DNA of 64,000 nt from Scandinavium sp036271055 (GCF_036271055.1 NZ_DATBBJ010000087.1:106750-170749), one strand, 5' to 3'. Counted from the stretch's first letter, positions 1-9,570 are shown. A program made the numbers and translations. The notes: generated by a model not told the origin, from the sequence alone.

Positions 1-33
1 AAGGTGGCTCATTCTCGGATATCACCTGGAGTA

Positions 34-100
34 TACCCATACCCCCAAAGGATTACCCCTTAATTGCCACTGGTGGCAGGCAAGGGAGAAGGAAGGGGTA
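34..100 (+). promoter_or_regulatory. NarL heptamer cluster upstream of narK
   Basis: Heptamers of the NarL type (TACYNMT-like) are seen as TACCCAT at 34-40, TACCCCC at 40-46, TACCCCT at 54-60, and an inverted AGGGGTA at 94-100. In E. coli, narK is activated by nitrate through several such heptamers far upstream of the promoter, and the arrangement here fits. The divergent narXL genes would lie just left of the window (inference). Confidence 0.6.
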
Positions 101-202
101 ATCCTCGCTAAGTGATGTGAAAAACCACAGTTTTTTGGTTGATTGACTCTACTCACTAAGGATGACACCCGTTTTCCACGTCAGAATATGTTCCCTTTTC
201 CT

Positions 203-216
203 TTGATTTATATCAA
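203..216 (+). promoter_or_regulatory. FNR site of the narK promoter
   Basis: TTGATTTATATCAA is a perfect match to the FNR consensus TTGAT-N4-ATCAA. Its centre (209.5) would lie at about -41.5 for a start near position 251, the class II position expected for an anaerobically activated promoter. That leaves a leader of about 25 nt before narK. Confidence 0.85.
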
Positions 217-275
217 CTTACCTTGGCCCGTAAACCCTAATGTGGCGGCAAATAACTCCATCATTTGAGGTTTAT

Positions 276-1667
276 ATGAGTCAAACTTCCGCTTCGGAAA
301 AGGAAAAAGGCGCTGTCATCACCGACTGGCGTCCTGAAGACCCGGCCTTCTGGCAAACCCGTGGCCATCGTGTTGCCAGCCGTAACCTGTGGATTTCCGT
401 CCCTTGTCTGCTGCTCGCGTTCTGTGTCTGGATGCTGTTCAGTGCGGTGGCTGTAAACCTCAATAAAGTCGGTTTCAACTTCTCGACCGATCAGCTGTTT
501 ATGCTGACGGCGTTACCTGCACTTTCTGGCGCGTTGCTGCGTGTTCCGTATGCCTTCATGGTGCCAGTGTTCGGCGGTCGTCGTTGGACGGCGTTCAGCA
601 CCGGGATCATGATTATCCCATGCGTATGGCTGGGCTTTGCGGTGCAGGATCCGACCACACCGTTTAGCGTATTCATGATTATCGCGCTGCTGTGCGGTTT
701 TGCCGGTGCGAACTTTGCCTCAAGTATGGCAAACATCAGCTTCTTCTTCCCGAAAGCGAAGCAGGGCGGTGCACTGGGTCTGAACGGCGGTCTGGGCAAC
801 ATGGGCGTGAGCGTGATGCAGTTGGTCGCACCGCTGGTGATTTCCCTTTCTATCTTCGCTATCTTTGGCGGCACAGGCGTTGCACAACCGGACGGTTCTT
901 CACTGTTCCTTGAAAACGCTGCGTGGATTTGGGTGCCATTCCTGATTATTTTCACCCTTGCAGCCTGGTTTGGCATGAACGATCTGAGCGCCTCTAAAGC
1001 GTCTCTGAAAGAGCAGTTGCCCGTTCTGAAGCGTGGTCACCTGTGGATCATGGCGGTGCTGTATCTGGCAACGTTTGGTTCGTTCATCGGCTTCTCTGCT
1101 GGTTTTGCGATGCTGTCCAAAACGCAGTTCCCTGACGTGAATATCCTGAAGTTCGCTTTCTTCGGTCCATTCGTGGGTGCACTGGCGCGTTCACTGGGCG
1201 GTGGTATTTCTGACCGTCTGGGCGGGACGCGTGTCACGCTGATTAACTTCATCGCGATGGCTGTTTTCTCTGCGCTGCTGTTCCTGACGCTGCCTGTTGA
1301 TGGCCAGGGCGGCAACTTCGTAGCCTTCTTCGCAGTGTTCATGGGTCTGTTCCTGACAGCCGGTCTGGGTAGTGCTTCGACCTTCCAGATGATCTCCGTT
1401 ATCTTCCGTAAGCTGACGATGGATCGCGTGAAAGCGCAGGGCGGCACCGAAGAAGTGGCATTGCGTGAAGCGGCGACAGATACCGCAGCGGCGCTGGGCT
1501 TTATTTCTGCTATCGGCGCTATCGGTGGATTCTTCATCCCGAAATCATTTGGTATCTCGCTGGAAATGACCGGTTCTCCTGCGGGCGCCATGAAAGTGTT
1601 CCTCGTGTTCTATATTGCCTGCGTGTTGATCACGTGGGTGGTGTACGGGCGTAAAACAAAAAAATAA
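276..1667 (+). CDS. narK: Nitrate/nitrite transporter NarK
   Basis: NarK is an inner-membrane major facilitator that brings nitrate in and lets nitrite out (nitrate/nitrite antiport) for respiratory nitrate reduction. The 463-residue protein aligns along its length with E. coli NarK, including the N-terminal block VITDWRPEDPAFW, two glycine-rich nitrate signature stretches (around residues 160-185 and 405-425), and about twelve hydrophobic helices. The start at 276 is chosen because MSQTSASEKE lines up with the E. coli N-terminus and GAGG lies just upstream; an in-frame ATG at 240 would add 12 unrelated residues. It is followed by a terminator and then narGHJI, with FNR and NarL sites upstream, so it should be induced by nitrate without oxygen. 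Confidence 0.97.
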   Translation: MSQTSASEKEKGAVITDWRPEDPAFWQTRGHRVASRNLWISVPCLLLAFCVWMLFSAVAVNLNKVGFNFSTDQLFMLTALPALSGALLRVPYAFMVPVFGGRRWTAFSTGIMIIPCVWLGFAVQDPTTPFSVFMIIALLCGFAGANFASSMANISFFFPKAKQGGALGLNGGLGNMGVSVMQLVAPLVISLSIFAIFGGTGVAQPDGSSLFLENAAWIWVPFLIIFTLAAWFGMNDLSASKASLKEQLPVLKRGHLWIMAVLYLATFGSFIGFSAGFAMLSKTQFPDVNILKFAFFGPFVGALARSLGGGISDRLGGTRVTLINFIAMAVFSALLFLTLPVDGQGGNFVAFFAVFMGLFLTAGLGSASTFQMISVIFRKLTMDRVKAQGGTEEVALREAATDTAAALGFISAIGAIGGFFIPKSFGISLEMTGSPAGAMKVFLVFYIACVLITWVVYGRKTKK

Positions 1668-1686
1668 GCGTTACTTTTTGATTATC

Positions 1687-1714
1687 ATGGCGCGAGAGAT
1701 CGCGCCATTTTTTT
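1687..1714 (+). terminator. Rho-independent terminator after narK
   Basis: TGGCGCG and CGCGCCA form a GC-rich stem around a short loop, followed by a run of seven T residues, 20 bp after the narK stop codon. Confidence 0.85.
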
Positions 1715-1715
1715 A

Positions 1716-2056
1716 TCCCTAATTAGTTACAACATACTAATTATATTCCCCACCGCACCCCGCTTTGGCATTCGCACAACAACGGCGCGGGAGCAGAAGT
1801 CTACCCCTTAATACCTCGTTACATGTTGGTTGTGCGGTAAATGTCTGACAATCGTCATTAAATCAAATAAAAACAGCAAGTTATAAAATGCATTTAATTA
1901 CCCCTTTGGTGGTATTTGTTGTTTCGAGCTTCGTTGTTAACAAAACCCGCCTTGATCGTCATCAATTCCCACGGCCTTTCAGAGGGTTACTTTCGCTGCA
2001 ATTGTTGCAATGTCGATTTATCAGAGAGCCGACAGGCTCCAAACAGGAGAAACCCG
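1716..2056 (+). promoter_or_regulatory. narK-narG intergenic control region
   Basis: This 340-bp stretch has no convincing gene. It carries NarL-type heptamers TACCCCT at 1802-1808 and 1899-1905, AT-rich sequence between them that could bend or bind IHF, and the FNR site at 1952-1965. The distal NarL sites plus a proximal FNR site match the known design of the E. coli narG promoter. Confidence 0.7.
1952..1965 (+). promoter_or_regulatory. FNR site of the narGHJI promoter
   Basis: TTGATCGTCATCAA fits TTGAT-N4-ATCAA. The bases that follow (ATTCCCACG, then CAATGTCGATTTATCAGAG) closely resemble the E. coli narG promoter and leader. The centre lies about 41 bp before an expected start near position 2000. 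Confidence 0.85.
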
Positions 2057-5000
2057 ATGAGCAAATTTCTGGACCGGTTTCGCTACTTCAAGCAGAAGGG
2101 CGAAACCTTTGCCGATGGGCACGGTCAGCTTCTGGAAACTAACCGGGACTGGGAAGATGGATACCGTCAACGCTGGCAGCATGACAAAGTGGTGCGTTCA
2201 ACCCACGGCGTAAACTGCACTGGTTCATGTAGCTGGAAGATCTACGTTAAAAACGGTCTGGTTACCTGGGAAACCCAGCAGACTGACTATCCGCGTACCC
2301 GTCCGGATATGCCAAACCACGAACCGCGCGGCTGCCCACGTGGCGCCAGCTACTCCTGGTATCTCTACAGCGCTAACCGTTTGAAATATCCGTTGATGCG
2401 TAAACGCCTGATGAAAATGTGGCGTGAAGCGAAAGTACAGCATCCGGATCCGGTGAATGCCTGGGCTTCAATTATTGAAGATTCCGACAAAGCCAAAAGC
2501 TTCAAACAGGCTCGTGGACGCGGTGGTTTTGTGCGTTCTTCCTGGCAGGAAGTGAATGAGCTGATTGCGGCATCCAACGTCTATACCGTCAAAACCTACG
2601 GTCCTGACCGCGTCGCTGGCTTCTCGCCGATCCCGGCGATGTCGATGGTCTCCTACGCTGCAGGCGCGCGTTACCTCTCTCTCATCGGCGGAACCTGTCT
2701 GAGCTTCTACGACTGGTACTGTGATTTACCGCCAGCGTCTCCGCAGACCTGGGGTGAGCAGACTGATGTTCCTGAATCCGCCGACTGGTATAACTCTTCG
2801 TACATCATTGCCTGGGGTTCTAACGTTCCACAGACCCGTACCCCGGATGCTCACTTCTTCACCGAAGTGCGTTACAAAGGCACCAAAACTGTCGCTGTAA
2901 CCCCTGACTATGCCGAAATCGCCAAGCTGTGCGATTTGTGGCTGGCACCGAAACAGGGCACAGATGCCGCAATGGCGCTGGCGATGGGCCACGTCATGCT
3001 GCGTGAATTCCACCTCGATAAGCCGAGCCAGTACTTCACCGACTACGTGCGTCGTTATACCGACATGCCAATGCTGGTGGCGCTGGAAGAGCGTGACGGT
3101 TACTACGCTGCGGGCCGTATGCTGCGTGCATCCGACCTGGTGGACAATCTGGGCCAGGAAGCGAATCCAGAATGGAAAACCGTTGCCTTTGATGAAAGCG
3201 GCGAAATCACCGTGCCAAACGGCTCGATCGGTTTCCGCTGGGGCGATAAAGGCAAGTGGAACCTCGAACAGCGTGACGGCAAGAGCGGCGAAGATGTTCA
3301 GCTGCGCCTCAGCATGCTGGGTAGCCATGATGACATCGCAGAGGTCGGTTTCCCGTACTTCGGCGGCGATGGCACCGAACACTTCACCAGCGTCGAGCTG
3401 GAAAATATTCTGCTGCACAAACTGCCGGTGAAACGCCTGCAGATGGCTGATGGCACCACGCAACTGGTGACCACCGTTTATGACCTGACCATGGCGAACT
3501 ACGGCCTGGAACGCGGTCTGAACGATGAAAACTGTGCCAACAGCTACGACGATATCAAAGCGTATACCCCGGCGTGGGCAGAGAAGATCACGGGGGTTTC
3601 ACGCGCACAGATCATCCGTACTGCACGTGAGTTCGCGGATAACGCCGATAAGACGCACGGTCGTTCGATGGTTATCGTCGGCGCGGGCCTGAACCACTGG
3701 TATCACCTCGATATGAACTATCGCGGTATTATCAACATGCTGATCTTCTGCGGCTGTGTAGGCCAGAGCGGCGGCGGCTGGGCGCACTATGTGGGCCAGG
3801 AAAAACTGCGTCCGCAGACTGGCTGGACACCGCTGGCGTTTGCGCTGGACTGGAACCGTCCACCGCGTCACATGAACAGCACCTCTTATTTCTATAACCA
3901 CTCCAGCCAGTGGCGTTATGAAACGCTGACTGCGCAGGAACTGCTGTCGCCAATGGCGGATAAATCCCGCTACAGCGGTCATCTGGTCGATTTCAACGTG
4001 CGTGCTGAACGCATGGGCTGGTTACCGTCTGCACCGCAGCTCGGCACTAACCCGCTGACCATTAAAGCGGAAGCCGAAAAAGCCGGCATGTCGCCTGTGG
4101 ATTACACCGTCAAGTCTCTGAAAGACGGTTCGATGCATTTCGCCTCCGAGCGTCCGGACAACGGCAAAAACCACCCGCGTAACATGTTCATCTGGCGTTC
4201 AAACCTGCTGGGCTCCTCCGGTAAAGGCCACGAATACATGCTGAAATACCTGCTGGGTACTGAACATGGTATTCAGGGGAAAGATCTGGGCGTGCAGGGC
4301 GGTTTGAAACCGGAAGAAGTGGAATGGGTAGATAACGGCCTCGACGGTAAACTGGATCTGGTGGTCACGCTGGACTTCCGTTTGTCGAGCACCTGCCTGT
4401 TCTCCGATATCGTGCTGCCAACCGCGACCTGGTACGAAAAAGACGACATGAATACCTCGGATATGCATCCGTTTATTCACCCGTTGTCTGCGGCTGTTGA
4501 TCCTGCATGGGAATCGAAAAGCGACTGGGATATCTACAAAGACATCGCGAAGAAATTCTCCGAAGTTTGTGTCGGTCATTTGGGTCAGGAAACTGACGTT
4601 GTTACGATGCCAATCCAGCACGACTCCCCGGCAGAAATGGCGCAGGCGCTGGACGTTAAGGACTGGAAAAAAGGCGAATGCGACCTGATCCCAGGCAAAA
4701 CCGCACCGCACATCATGACGGTGGAACGCGATTATCCGGCGACCTATGAACGCTTCACTTCTGTTGGTCCGCTGCTTGAGAAAATCGGCAACGGCGGGAA
4801 AGGCATTGCCTGGAACACCGACAGCGAAGTCGAGCTGCTGCGTAAGCTGAACTACACCAAAGCAGATGGCCCGGCGAAAGGCCAGCCGATGATCAACACT
4901 GCGATTGATGCGGCAGAAATGATCCTGACTCTGGCTCCGGAAACCAACGGCCAGGTGTCAGTGAAAGCCTGGGCGGCGCTGAGTGAATTTACCGGTCGTG

Positions 5001-5800
5001 ACCACACACATCTGGCACTGAACAAAGAAGACGAAAAAATTCGCTTCCGTGATATTCAGGCGCAGCCGCGCAAAATCATCTCCAGCCCGACCTGGTCTGG
5101 CCTTGAAGATGAACACGTCTCTTATAACGCGGGTTACACCAACGTTCACGAGCTGATCCCATGGCGTACGCTGTCCGGTCGTCAGCAGTTGTACCAGGAT
5201 CACCAGTGGATGCGTGATTTCGGCGAAAGCCTGCTGGTGTACCGTCCACCGATTGACACCCGTTCGGTGAAAGCGGTGATGGGTCAGAAGCCAAACGGCA
5301 ACCCTGAAAAGGCGTTGAACTTCCTGACACCGCACCAGAAATGGGGCATTCACTCGACCTACAGCGACAACCTGTTGATGCTGACGCTGTCACGCGGTGG
5401 TCCGATTGTGTGGATGAGTGAAGCGGATGCGAAAGAACTGGGCATTGAAGATAACGACTGGATTGAAGCGTTCAACAGCAACGGTTCTCTGACGGCGCGT
5501 GCGGTTGTGAGCCAGCGTGTTCCGGCGGGGATGACCATGATGTATCACGCTCAGGAACGTATCGTGAACATTCCGGGGTCTGAAATTACCAGTCAGCGCG
5601 GGGGGATCCATAACTCCGTGACACGTATCAGCCCGAAACCGACTCACATGATTGGCGGCTACGCGCAGCTGGCGTACAGCTTTAACTACTACGGCACCGT
5701 GGGTTCTAACCGCGATGAGTTCGTGGTGGTGCGTAAGATGAAGAACATTGACTGGTTAGACGGCGAAGGTAATGACCAGGTACAGGAGAGCGTAAAATGA
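2057..5800 (+). CDS. narG: Respiratory nitrate reductase A, alpha subunit NarG
   Basis: NarG is the catalytic subunit that reduces nitrate to nitrite at a molybdenum bis-MGD site on the cytoplasmic face of the inner membrane. The chosen start (2057, with AGGAG at 2045-2049) gives 1247 residues, the E. coli length. The FS0 cluster ligands are present: His50, Cys54, Cys58 and Cys93 in HGVNCTGSCSW and RGCPRG. The molybdenum ligand is Asp223 in YCDLPP (Asp222 if the initiator Met is removed). The stop overlaps the narH start by four bases (ATGA). An upstream in-frame ATG at 1916 would run through the promoter and is rejected. Confidence 0.98.
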   Translation: MSKFLDRFRYFKQKGETFADGHGQLLETNRDWEDGYRQRWQHDKVVRSTHGVNCTGSCSWKIYVKNGLVTWETQQTDYPRTRPDMPNHEPRGCPRGASYSWYLYSANRLKYPLMRKRLMKMWREAKVQHPDPVNAWASIIEDSDKAKSFKQARGRGGFVRSSWQEVNELIAASNVYTVKTYGPDRVAGFSPIPAMSMVSYAAGARYLSLIGGTCLSFYDWYCDLPPASPQTWGEQTDVPESADWYNSSYIIAWGSNVPQTRTPDAHFFTEVRYKGTKTVAVTPDYAEIAKLCDLWLAPKQGTDAAMALAMGHVMLREFHLDKPSQYFTDYVRRYTDMPMLVALEERDGYYAAGRMLRASDLVDNLGQEANPEWKTVAFDESGEITVPNGSIGFRWGDKGKWNLEQRDGKSGEDVQLRLSMLGSHDDIAEVGFPYFGGDGTEHFTSVELENILLHKLPVKRLQMADGTTQLVTTVYDLTMANYGLERGLNDENCANSYDDIKAYTPAWAEKITGVSRAQIIRTAREFADNADKTHGRSMVIVGAGLNHWYHLDMNYRGIINMLIFCGCVGQSGGGWAHYVGQEKLRPQTGWTPLAFALDWNRPPRHMNSTSYFYNHSSQWRYETLTAQELLSPMADKSRYSGHLVDFNVRAERMGWLPSAPQLGTNPLTIKAEAEKAGMSPVDYTVKSLKDGSMHFASERPDNGKNHPRNMFIWRSNLLGSSGKGHEYMLKYLLGTEHGIQGKDLGVQGGLKPEEVEWVDNGLDGKLDLVVTLDFRLSSTCLFSDIVLPTATWYEKDDMNTSDMHPFIHPLSAAVDPAWESKSDWDIYKDIAKKFSEVCVGHLGQETDVVTMPIQHDSPAEMAQALDVKDWKKGECDLIPGKTAPHIMTVERDYPATYERFTSVGPLLEKIGNGGKGIAWNTDSEVELLRKLNYTKADGPAKGQPMINTAIDAAEMILTLAPETNGQVSVKAWAALSEFTGRDHTHLALNKEDEKIRFRDIQAQPRKIISSPTWSGLEDEHVSYNAGYTNVHELIPWRTLSGRQQLYQDHQWMRDFGESLLVYRPPIDTRSVKAVMGQKPNGNPEKALNFLTPHQKWGIHSTYSDNLLMLTLSRGGPIVWMSEADAKELGIEDNDWIEAFNSNGSLTARAVVSQRVPAGMTMMYHAQERIVNIPGSEITSQRGGIHNSVTRISPKPTHMIGGYAQLAYSFNYYGTVGSNRDEFVVVRKMKNIDWLDGEGNDQVQESVK

Positions 5801-7332
5801 AAATTCGTTCACAAGTCGGCATGGTGCTGAATCTCGACAAATGCATCGGCTGTCATACCTGCTCAGTCACCTGTAAAAACGTCTGGACCAGCCGTGAAGG
5901 CGTGGAGTACGCGTGGTTCAACAACGTGGAAACCAAGCCGGGTGTTGGCTTCCCTAACGACTGGGAAAACCAGGAGAAGTGGAAGGGCGGTTGGATCCGC
6001 AAAATCAACGGCAAGCTGGTCCCACGCATGGGTAACAAAGCGATGCTGCTGGGTAAAATCTTCGCCAACCCACATCTGCCGGGTATTGATGATTATTACG
6101 AACCGTTTGATTTTGACTACCAGACGCTGCACAAAGCCGGTGAAAGCAAACACCAGCCGATTGCGCGCCCGCGTTCTCTGATTACCGGTCAGCGTATGGA
6201 TAAAATCACCTCCGGTCCGAACTGGGAAGATGATTTAGGCGGCGAGTTCTCGAAGCTGTCCCGTGACAAAAACTTCGAAAACATCCAGAAGGAAATGTAC
6301 GGGCAGTTCGAAAACACCTTCATGATGTACATGCCGCGCCTGTGCGAACACTGTCTGAACCCGGCCTGTGTCGCTACTTGCCCGAGCGGTGCGATTTACA
6401 AGCGCGAAGAAGACGGCATTGTGCTGATCGACCAGGACAAATGTCGTGGCTGGCGTATGTGCATCACCGGTTGCCCGTACAAAAAAATCTACTTCAACTG
6501 GAAGAGCGGCAAATCCGAGAAGTGCATTTTCTGTTACCCGCGTATCGAAGCCGGTCAGCCGACCGTGTGCTCCGAAACCTGTGTGGGCCGTATTCGCTAC
6601 CTCGGCGTGCTGCTGTATGACGCAGACGCTATCGAGCAAGCGGCGAGCACTGAGAGCGAGAAAGATCTGTACCAGCGTCAACTGGATGTGTTCCTCGATC
6701 CGAACGACCCGAAAGTGATTGAACAAGCGCTGAAAGATGGCATTCCGCAGAGCGTGATTGACGCCGCGCAGCAGTCGCCAGTCTACAAAATGGCGATGGA
6801 CTGGAAGTTGGCGCTGCCGCTGCACCCGGAATATCGCACGTTGCCGATGGTCTGGTATGTGCCGCCTCTGTCCCCAATCCAATCAGCGGCGGATGCCGGT
6901 GAGATTGGCAGTAACGGCATTCTGCCGGACGTCGATAGTCTGCGTATTCCCGTGCAGTATCTGGCGAACATGCTGACCGCAGGTGACACCGCACCCGTAT
7001 TGCGCGCCCTGAAACGCATGCTGGCGATGCGTCACTACAAGCGTGCCGAAACCGTTGACGGTGTGAACGACACCAGCGCACTGGAAGAAGTGGGCTTGAG
7101 TGAAGCGCAGGCGCAGGAAATGTACCGCTATCTGGCGATTGCGAACTACGAAGACCGTTTCGTCGTACCAAGCAGTCACCGTGAACTGGCGCGTGACGCA
7201 TTCCCTGAGAAAAGCGGTTGTGGCTTCAGCTTCGGCGATGGCTGCCGTGGTTCCGACAGCGACTTCAACCTGTTCAACAGCCGTCGCATTGACGCTATCG
7301 ATGTGACCAGCAAAACGGAGCGTCGGTCATGA
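5797..7332 (+). CDS. narH: Nitrate reductase A, beta (iron-sulfur) subunit NarH
   Basis: NarH carries electrons from the haems of NarI to NarG through three [4Fe-4S] clusters and one [3Fe-4S] cluster. The 511-residue protein shows CIGCHTCSVTC (Cys16, 19, 22, 26), CEHCLNPACVATC (Cys183, 186, 191, 195) and CRGWRMCITGC. In the last motif Trp219 replaces a cysteine, the known mark of the [3Fe-4S] cluster. Length is one residue short of E. coli. It overlaps narG by four bases and narJ by four bases, indicating translational coupling. Confidence 0.98.
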   Translation: MKIRSQVGMVLNLDKCIGCHTCSVTCKNVWTSREGVEYAWFNNVETKPGVGFPNDWENQEKWKGGWIRKINGKLVPRMGNKAMLLGKIFANPHLPGIDDYYEPFDFDYQTLHKAGESKHQPIARPRSLITGQRMDKITSGPNWEDDLGGEFSKLSRDKNFENIQKEMYGQFENTFMMYMPRLCEHCLNPACVATCPSGAIYKREEDGIVLIDQDKCRGWRMCITGCPYKKIYFNWKSGKSEKCIFCYPRIEAGQPTVCSETCVGRIRYLGVLLYDADAIEQAASTESEKDLYQRQLDVFLDPNDPKVIEQALKDGIPQSVIDAAQQSPVYKMAMDWKLALPLHPEYRTLPMVWYVPPLSPIQSAADAGEIGSNGILPDVDSLRIPVQYLANMLTAGDTAPVLRALKRMLAMRHYKRAETVDGVNDTSALEEVGLSEAQAQEMYRYLAIANYEDRFVVPSSHRELARDAFPEKSGCGFSFGDGCRGSDSDFNLFNSRRIDAIDVTSKTERRS

Positions 7333-8039
7333 AAGAACTGATGATTATCTCCCGTTTGTTGGAATACCCGGATGCTGCCCTGTGGCAGCATCAGCAGGAA
7401 GTTCACGATGCGCTGGTGGAATCGGATGTACTGACCAAAGAGGGCGCACAGTCACTGTGCGTGTTCGTTCGCGACCTGACGCTGAAAGATGTGCTGGATG
7501 TGCAGGCGGATTACAGCGAACTGTTCGACCGCGGTCGTGCTACCTCATTACTGCTGTTTGAACACGTGCACGGTGAATCCCGTGACCGTGGTCAGGCGAT
7601 GGTTGATTTGATGGCCCAATATGAGCGTCACGGCTTAGAACTCGACAGCCGTGAGCTGCCGGATCATTTGCCGCTGTATCTGGAATATCTGGCGCAGCTG
7701 CCTTGCGAAGAAGCGATGGGCGGTTTGCAGGATATCGCCCCGATTCTTGCGCTCCTGAAGGCGCGTCTGCAACAGCGTGAAAGTCATTACGCGGTGTTGT
7801 TTGATGTGCTGCTGAACCTTGCCAGTACCGAAGTTGACAGCGATAAAATGGCTGAAAAAATTGCCGACGAAGCCCGCGATGATACGCCGCAGGCGCTGGA
7901 TGCGGTTTGGGAAGAAGAGCAGGTGAAATTCTTCGCTGACCCTGGATGCGCTGAGTCGGATATTGCCGCCCATCAGCGTCGTTTTGCCGGTGCCGTTGCG
8001 CCGCAGTATCTGAATATTTCTACTGGAGGGGAGCGCTAA
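7329..8039 (+). CDS. narJ: Nitrate reductase assembly chaperone NarJ
   Basis: NarJ is a cytoplasmic redox-enzyme maturation chaperone. It binds the NarG N-terminus and allows insertion of the molybdenum cofactor and haem before the complex docks on NarI. The 236-residue protein has the E. coli length, is rich in acidic residues and leucines as this all-helical family is, and starts MKELMIISRLLEYP. The gene overlaps narH by four bases and its stop shares a base with the narI start (TAATG), so it is made in step with the enzyme subunits. It is not part of the final complex (family knowledge). Confidence 0.97.
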   Translation: MKELMIISRLLEYPDAALWQHQQEVHDALVESDVLTKEGAQSLCVFVRDLTLKDVLDVQADYSELFDRGRATSLLLFEHVHGESRDRGQAMVDLMAQYERHGLELDSRELPDHLPLYLEYLAQLPCEEAMGGLQDIAPILALLKARLQQRESHYAVLFDVLLNLASTEVDSDKMAEKIADEARDDTPQALDAVWEEEQVKFFADPGCAESDIAAHQRRFAGAVAPQYLNISTGGER

Positions 8040-8716
8040 TGCAATTCCTGAATATGTTCTTCTTTGACATCTACCCGTATATTGCTGGCGCTGTTTTCCT
8101 GGTCGGCAGTTGGTTGCGCTATGACTACGGGCAGTACACCTGGCGTGCGGGTTCAAGCCAAATGCTGGACAAGAAAGGCATGAACCTGGCGTCGAACCTG
8201 TTCCACCTTGGGATCCTCGGCGTGTTTGCCGGTCACTTCCTCGGAATGCTGACCCCGCACTGGATGTACGAATCGTTCCTGCCGCTGGAAGTAAAACAGA
8301 AAATGGCGATGATCGGCGGCGGTGCTGCCGGTCTGATGTGCCTGGTTGGTGGCGTGCTGCTGCTGAAACGCCGTCTGTTCAACCCGCGCGTACGTGCGAC
8401 CACAACGGGTGCTGATATTCTGGTGCTGTCTGTACTGGTCATTCAGTGTGCGTTGGGTCTGCTGACCATTCCGTTCTCTGCTCAGCATATGGATGGCAGC
8501 GAAATGATGAAACTGGTCGGTTGGGCGCAGTCTGTTGTGACTTTCCACGGCGGTGCGTCAGCGCATCTCGACGGCGTAGCGTTCATCTTCCGTATTCACC
8601 TCGTGCTCGGCATGACGCTGTTCCTGCTGTTCCCGTTCTCGCGCCTGGTCCACATCTGGAGCGTGCCGGTGGAATACCTGACACGTAAATACCAGATTGT
8701 TCGCGCGCGTCGCTAA
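8039..8716 (+). CDS. narI: Nitrate reductase A, gamma (cytochrome b) subunit NarI
   Basis: NarI is the membrane anchor that oxidises quinol and passes electrons through two b haems to NarH. The 225-residue protein has five hydrophobic helices and all four haem ligands at the E. coli positions: His56, His66, His187 and His205. It closes the narGHJI operon and is followed by a terminator at about 8738. Confidence 0.98.
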   Translation: MQFLNMFFFDIYPYIAGAVFLVGSWLRYDYGQYTWRAGSSQMLDKKGMNLASNLFHLGILGVFAGHFLGMLTPHWMYESFLPLEVKQKMAMIGGGAAGLMCLVGGVLLLKRRLFNPRVRATTTGADILVLSVLVIQCALGLLTIPFSAQHMDGSEMMKLVGWAQSVVTFHGGASAHLDGVAFIFRIHLVLGMTLFLLFPFSRLVHIWSVPVEYLTRKYQIVRARR

Positions 8717-8735
8717 CGCTCGCCCATTCTGACCA

Positions 8736-8764
8736 AGGCCCTGCTGATGCGGGGCTTTTTTTTG
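8736..8764 (+). terminator. Rho-independent terminator of narGHJI
   Basis: A short stem (GCCC with GGGC around a loop that includes TGCTGATGC) is followed directly by a run of eight T residues, about 20 bp after the narI stop. Confidence 0.8.
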
Positions 8765-8781
8765 TATTTGGCATTGAGGAT

Positions 8782-8872
8782 CGCCCGGTGGCGGCTGCGC
8801 CTGACTGAGCCTACGCAGGCGTATTTGTGAGTTGCTGTTGTAGCCTCGGTAAGCGAAGCGCCAGCGGGGAAG
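8782..8872. repeat. Pair of inverted REP-like elements (BIME)
   Basis: CCCGGTGGCGGCTGCGCC (from 8784) and, inverted, GGTAAGCGAAGCGCCAGCGGGG (about 8848-8870) have the GC-rich imperfect palindrome and the flanking GCCTAC/GTAGCC of enterobacterial REP sequences. They lie in opposite orientation between the narI terminator and the tRNA-Tyr operon, a typical intergenic site. The family assignment is by eye. Confidence 0.6.
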
Positions 8873-8974
8873 CAATCGCTCGAGACGCAGCTTGGTCGAC
8901 GCTTCTCATCCTTCCCGTTACGGAGGATTAAGTGACTCTGAAGGTCGATTTGGCTTAGATGCGTTATAGAATGA

Positions 8975-9090
8975 TGGTGGCGGGGGAAGGATTACTCGGC
9001 GCAAGCGCCTCGCCCTTCGGGTCGTTGCCTGCGGCAACGCTTTCTCGCTGCGCTCGAATCGAACCTTAATCGAAGCTTCTCATCCTTCCC
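8975..9090 (-). repeat. tRNA-Tyr-derived cassette A (rtT-like repeat)
   Basis: The segment begins (plus strand) with the last 19 bp of the tRNA-Tyr gene (8975-8993), then about 65 bp of hairpin-rich sequence, then TCGAACCTT (9059-9067), the other side of the T-arm. So it reads as a tRNA T-arm split by an insert. The insert contains CGTTGCC-TGC-GGCAACG (9023-9039) and GGCGC-AA-GCGCC. It lies downstream of the last intact tRNA, where E. coli carries its rtT repeats, which also end in 19 bp of tRNA. The insert sequence resembles cassettes B and C but is more diverged. Confidence 0.65.
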
Positions 9091-9145
9091 TGTGCGGAAT
9101 GATAAGTGACGGCAGTGCTGAATTTTTTTGGTGCTTCATAAGAGA

Positions 9146-9230
<85 letters not shown>

Positions 9231-9276
9231 AGGGGTAGGTACTGATTGAGCGTGGTATTGCTAATGTGTTGCTTAA

Positions 9277-9392
9277 TGGTGGCGGGGGAAGGATTATTCG
9301 TCGCTTCACTCCTCACCCTTCGGGCCGTTGCCTTTGGCAACGTTCTCTCGCTTACGCTCGAGTCGAACCTTGTCGAAGGTTCTCACCCTTCC
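9277..9392 (-). repeat. tRNA-Tyr-derived cassette B (rtT-like repeat)
   Basis: Same plan as cassette A. The 19-bp tRNA 3' end (9277-9295) is followed by a 67-bp insert (9296-9362) with the hairpin CGTTGCC-TTT-GGCAACG and CCCTTCGGGC, then TCGAACCTT at 9363-9371. It sits between the two intact tRNA genes, so it is transcribed with them and released by tRNA processing (inference). Confidence 0.65.
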
Positions 9393-9449
9393 CGATAAAC
9401 GCACACATCAACGTGTTCATCGTATTTGCCACTTAGCAGTGGTGAAGAG

Positions 9450-9534
9450 TGGTGGCGGGGGAAGGATTCGAACCTTCGAAGTCGATGACGACAGATTTAC
9501 AGTCTGCTCCCTTTGGCCGCTCGGGAACCCCGCC
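9450..9534 (-). tRNA. tyrT: tRNA-Tyr (GUA), promoter-proximal intact copy
   Basis: An 85-nt class II tRNA, identical to the copy at 9146-9230 except for one base. The 3' side of the anticodon stem reads TCTGT instead of TCTGC, so the stem closes with a G27-U43 wobble pair. Anticodon GUA, T-loop and encoded CCA are intact. Confidence 0.95.
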
Positions 9535-9570
9535 AGGGGTAATACATAACGCTATGGTTTTTCATTAGCA

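Noticed and set aside
1888..2142. Reading frame overlapping the narG promoter and start
   Set aside because: It runs through the FNR site and out of frame into narG, with no family resemblance.
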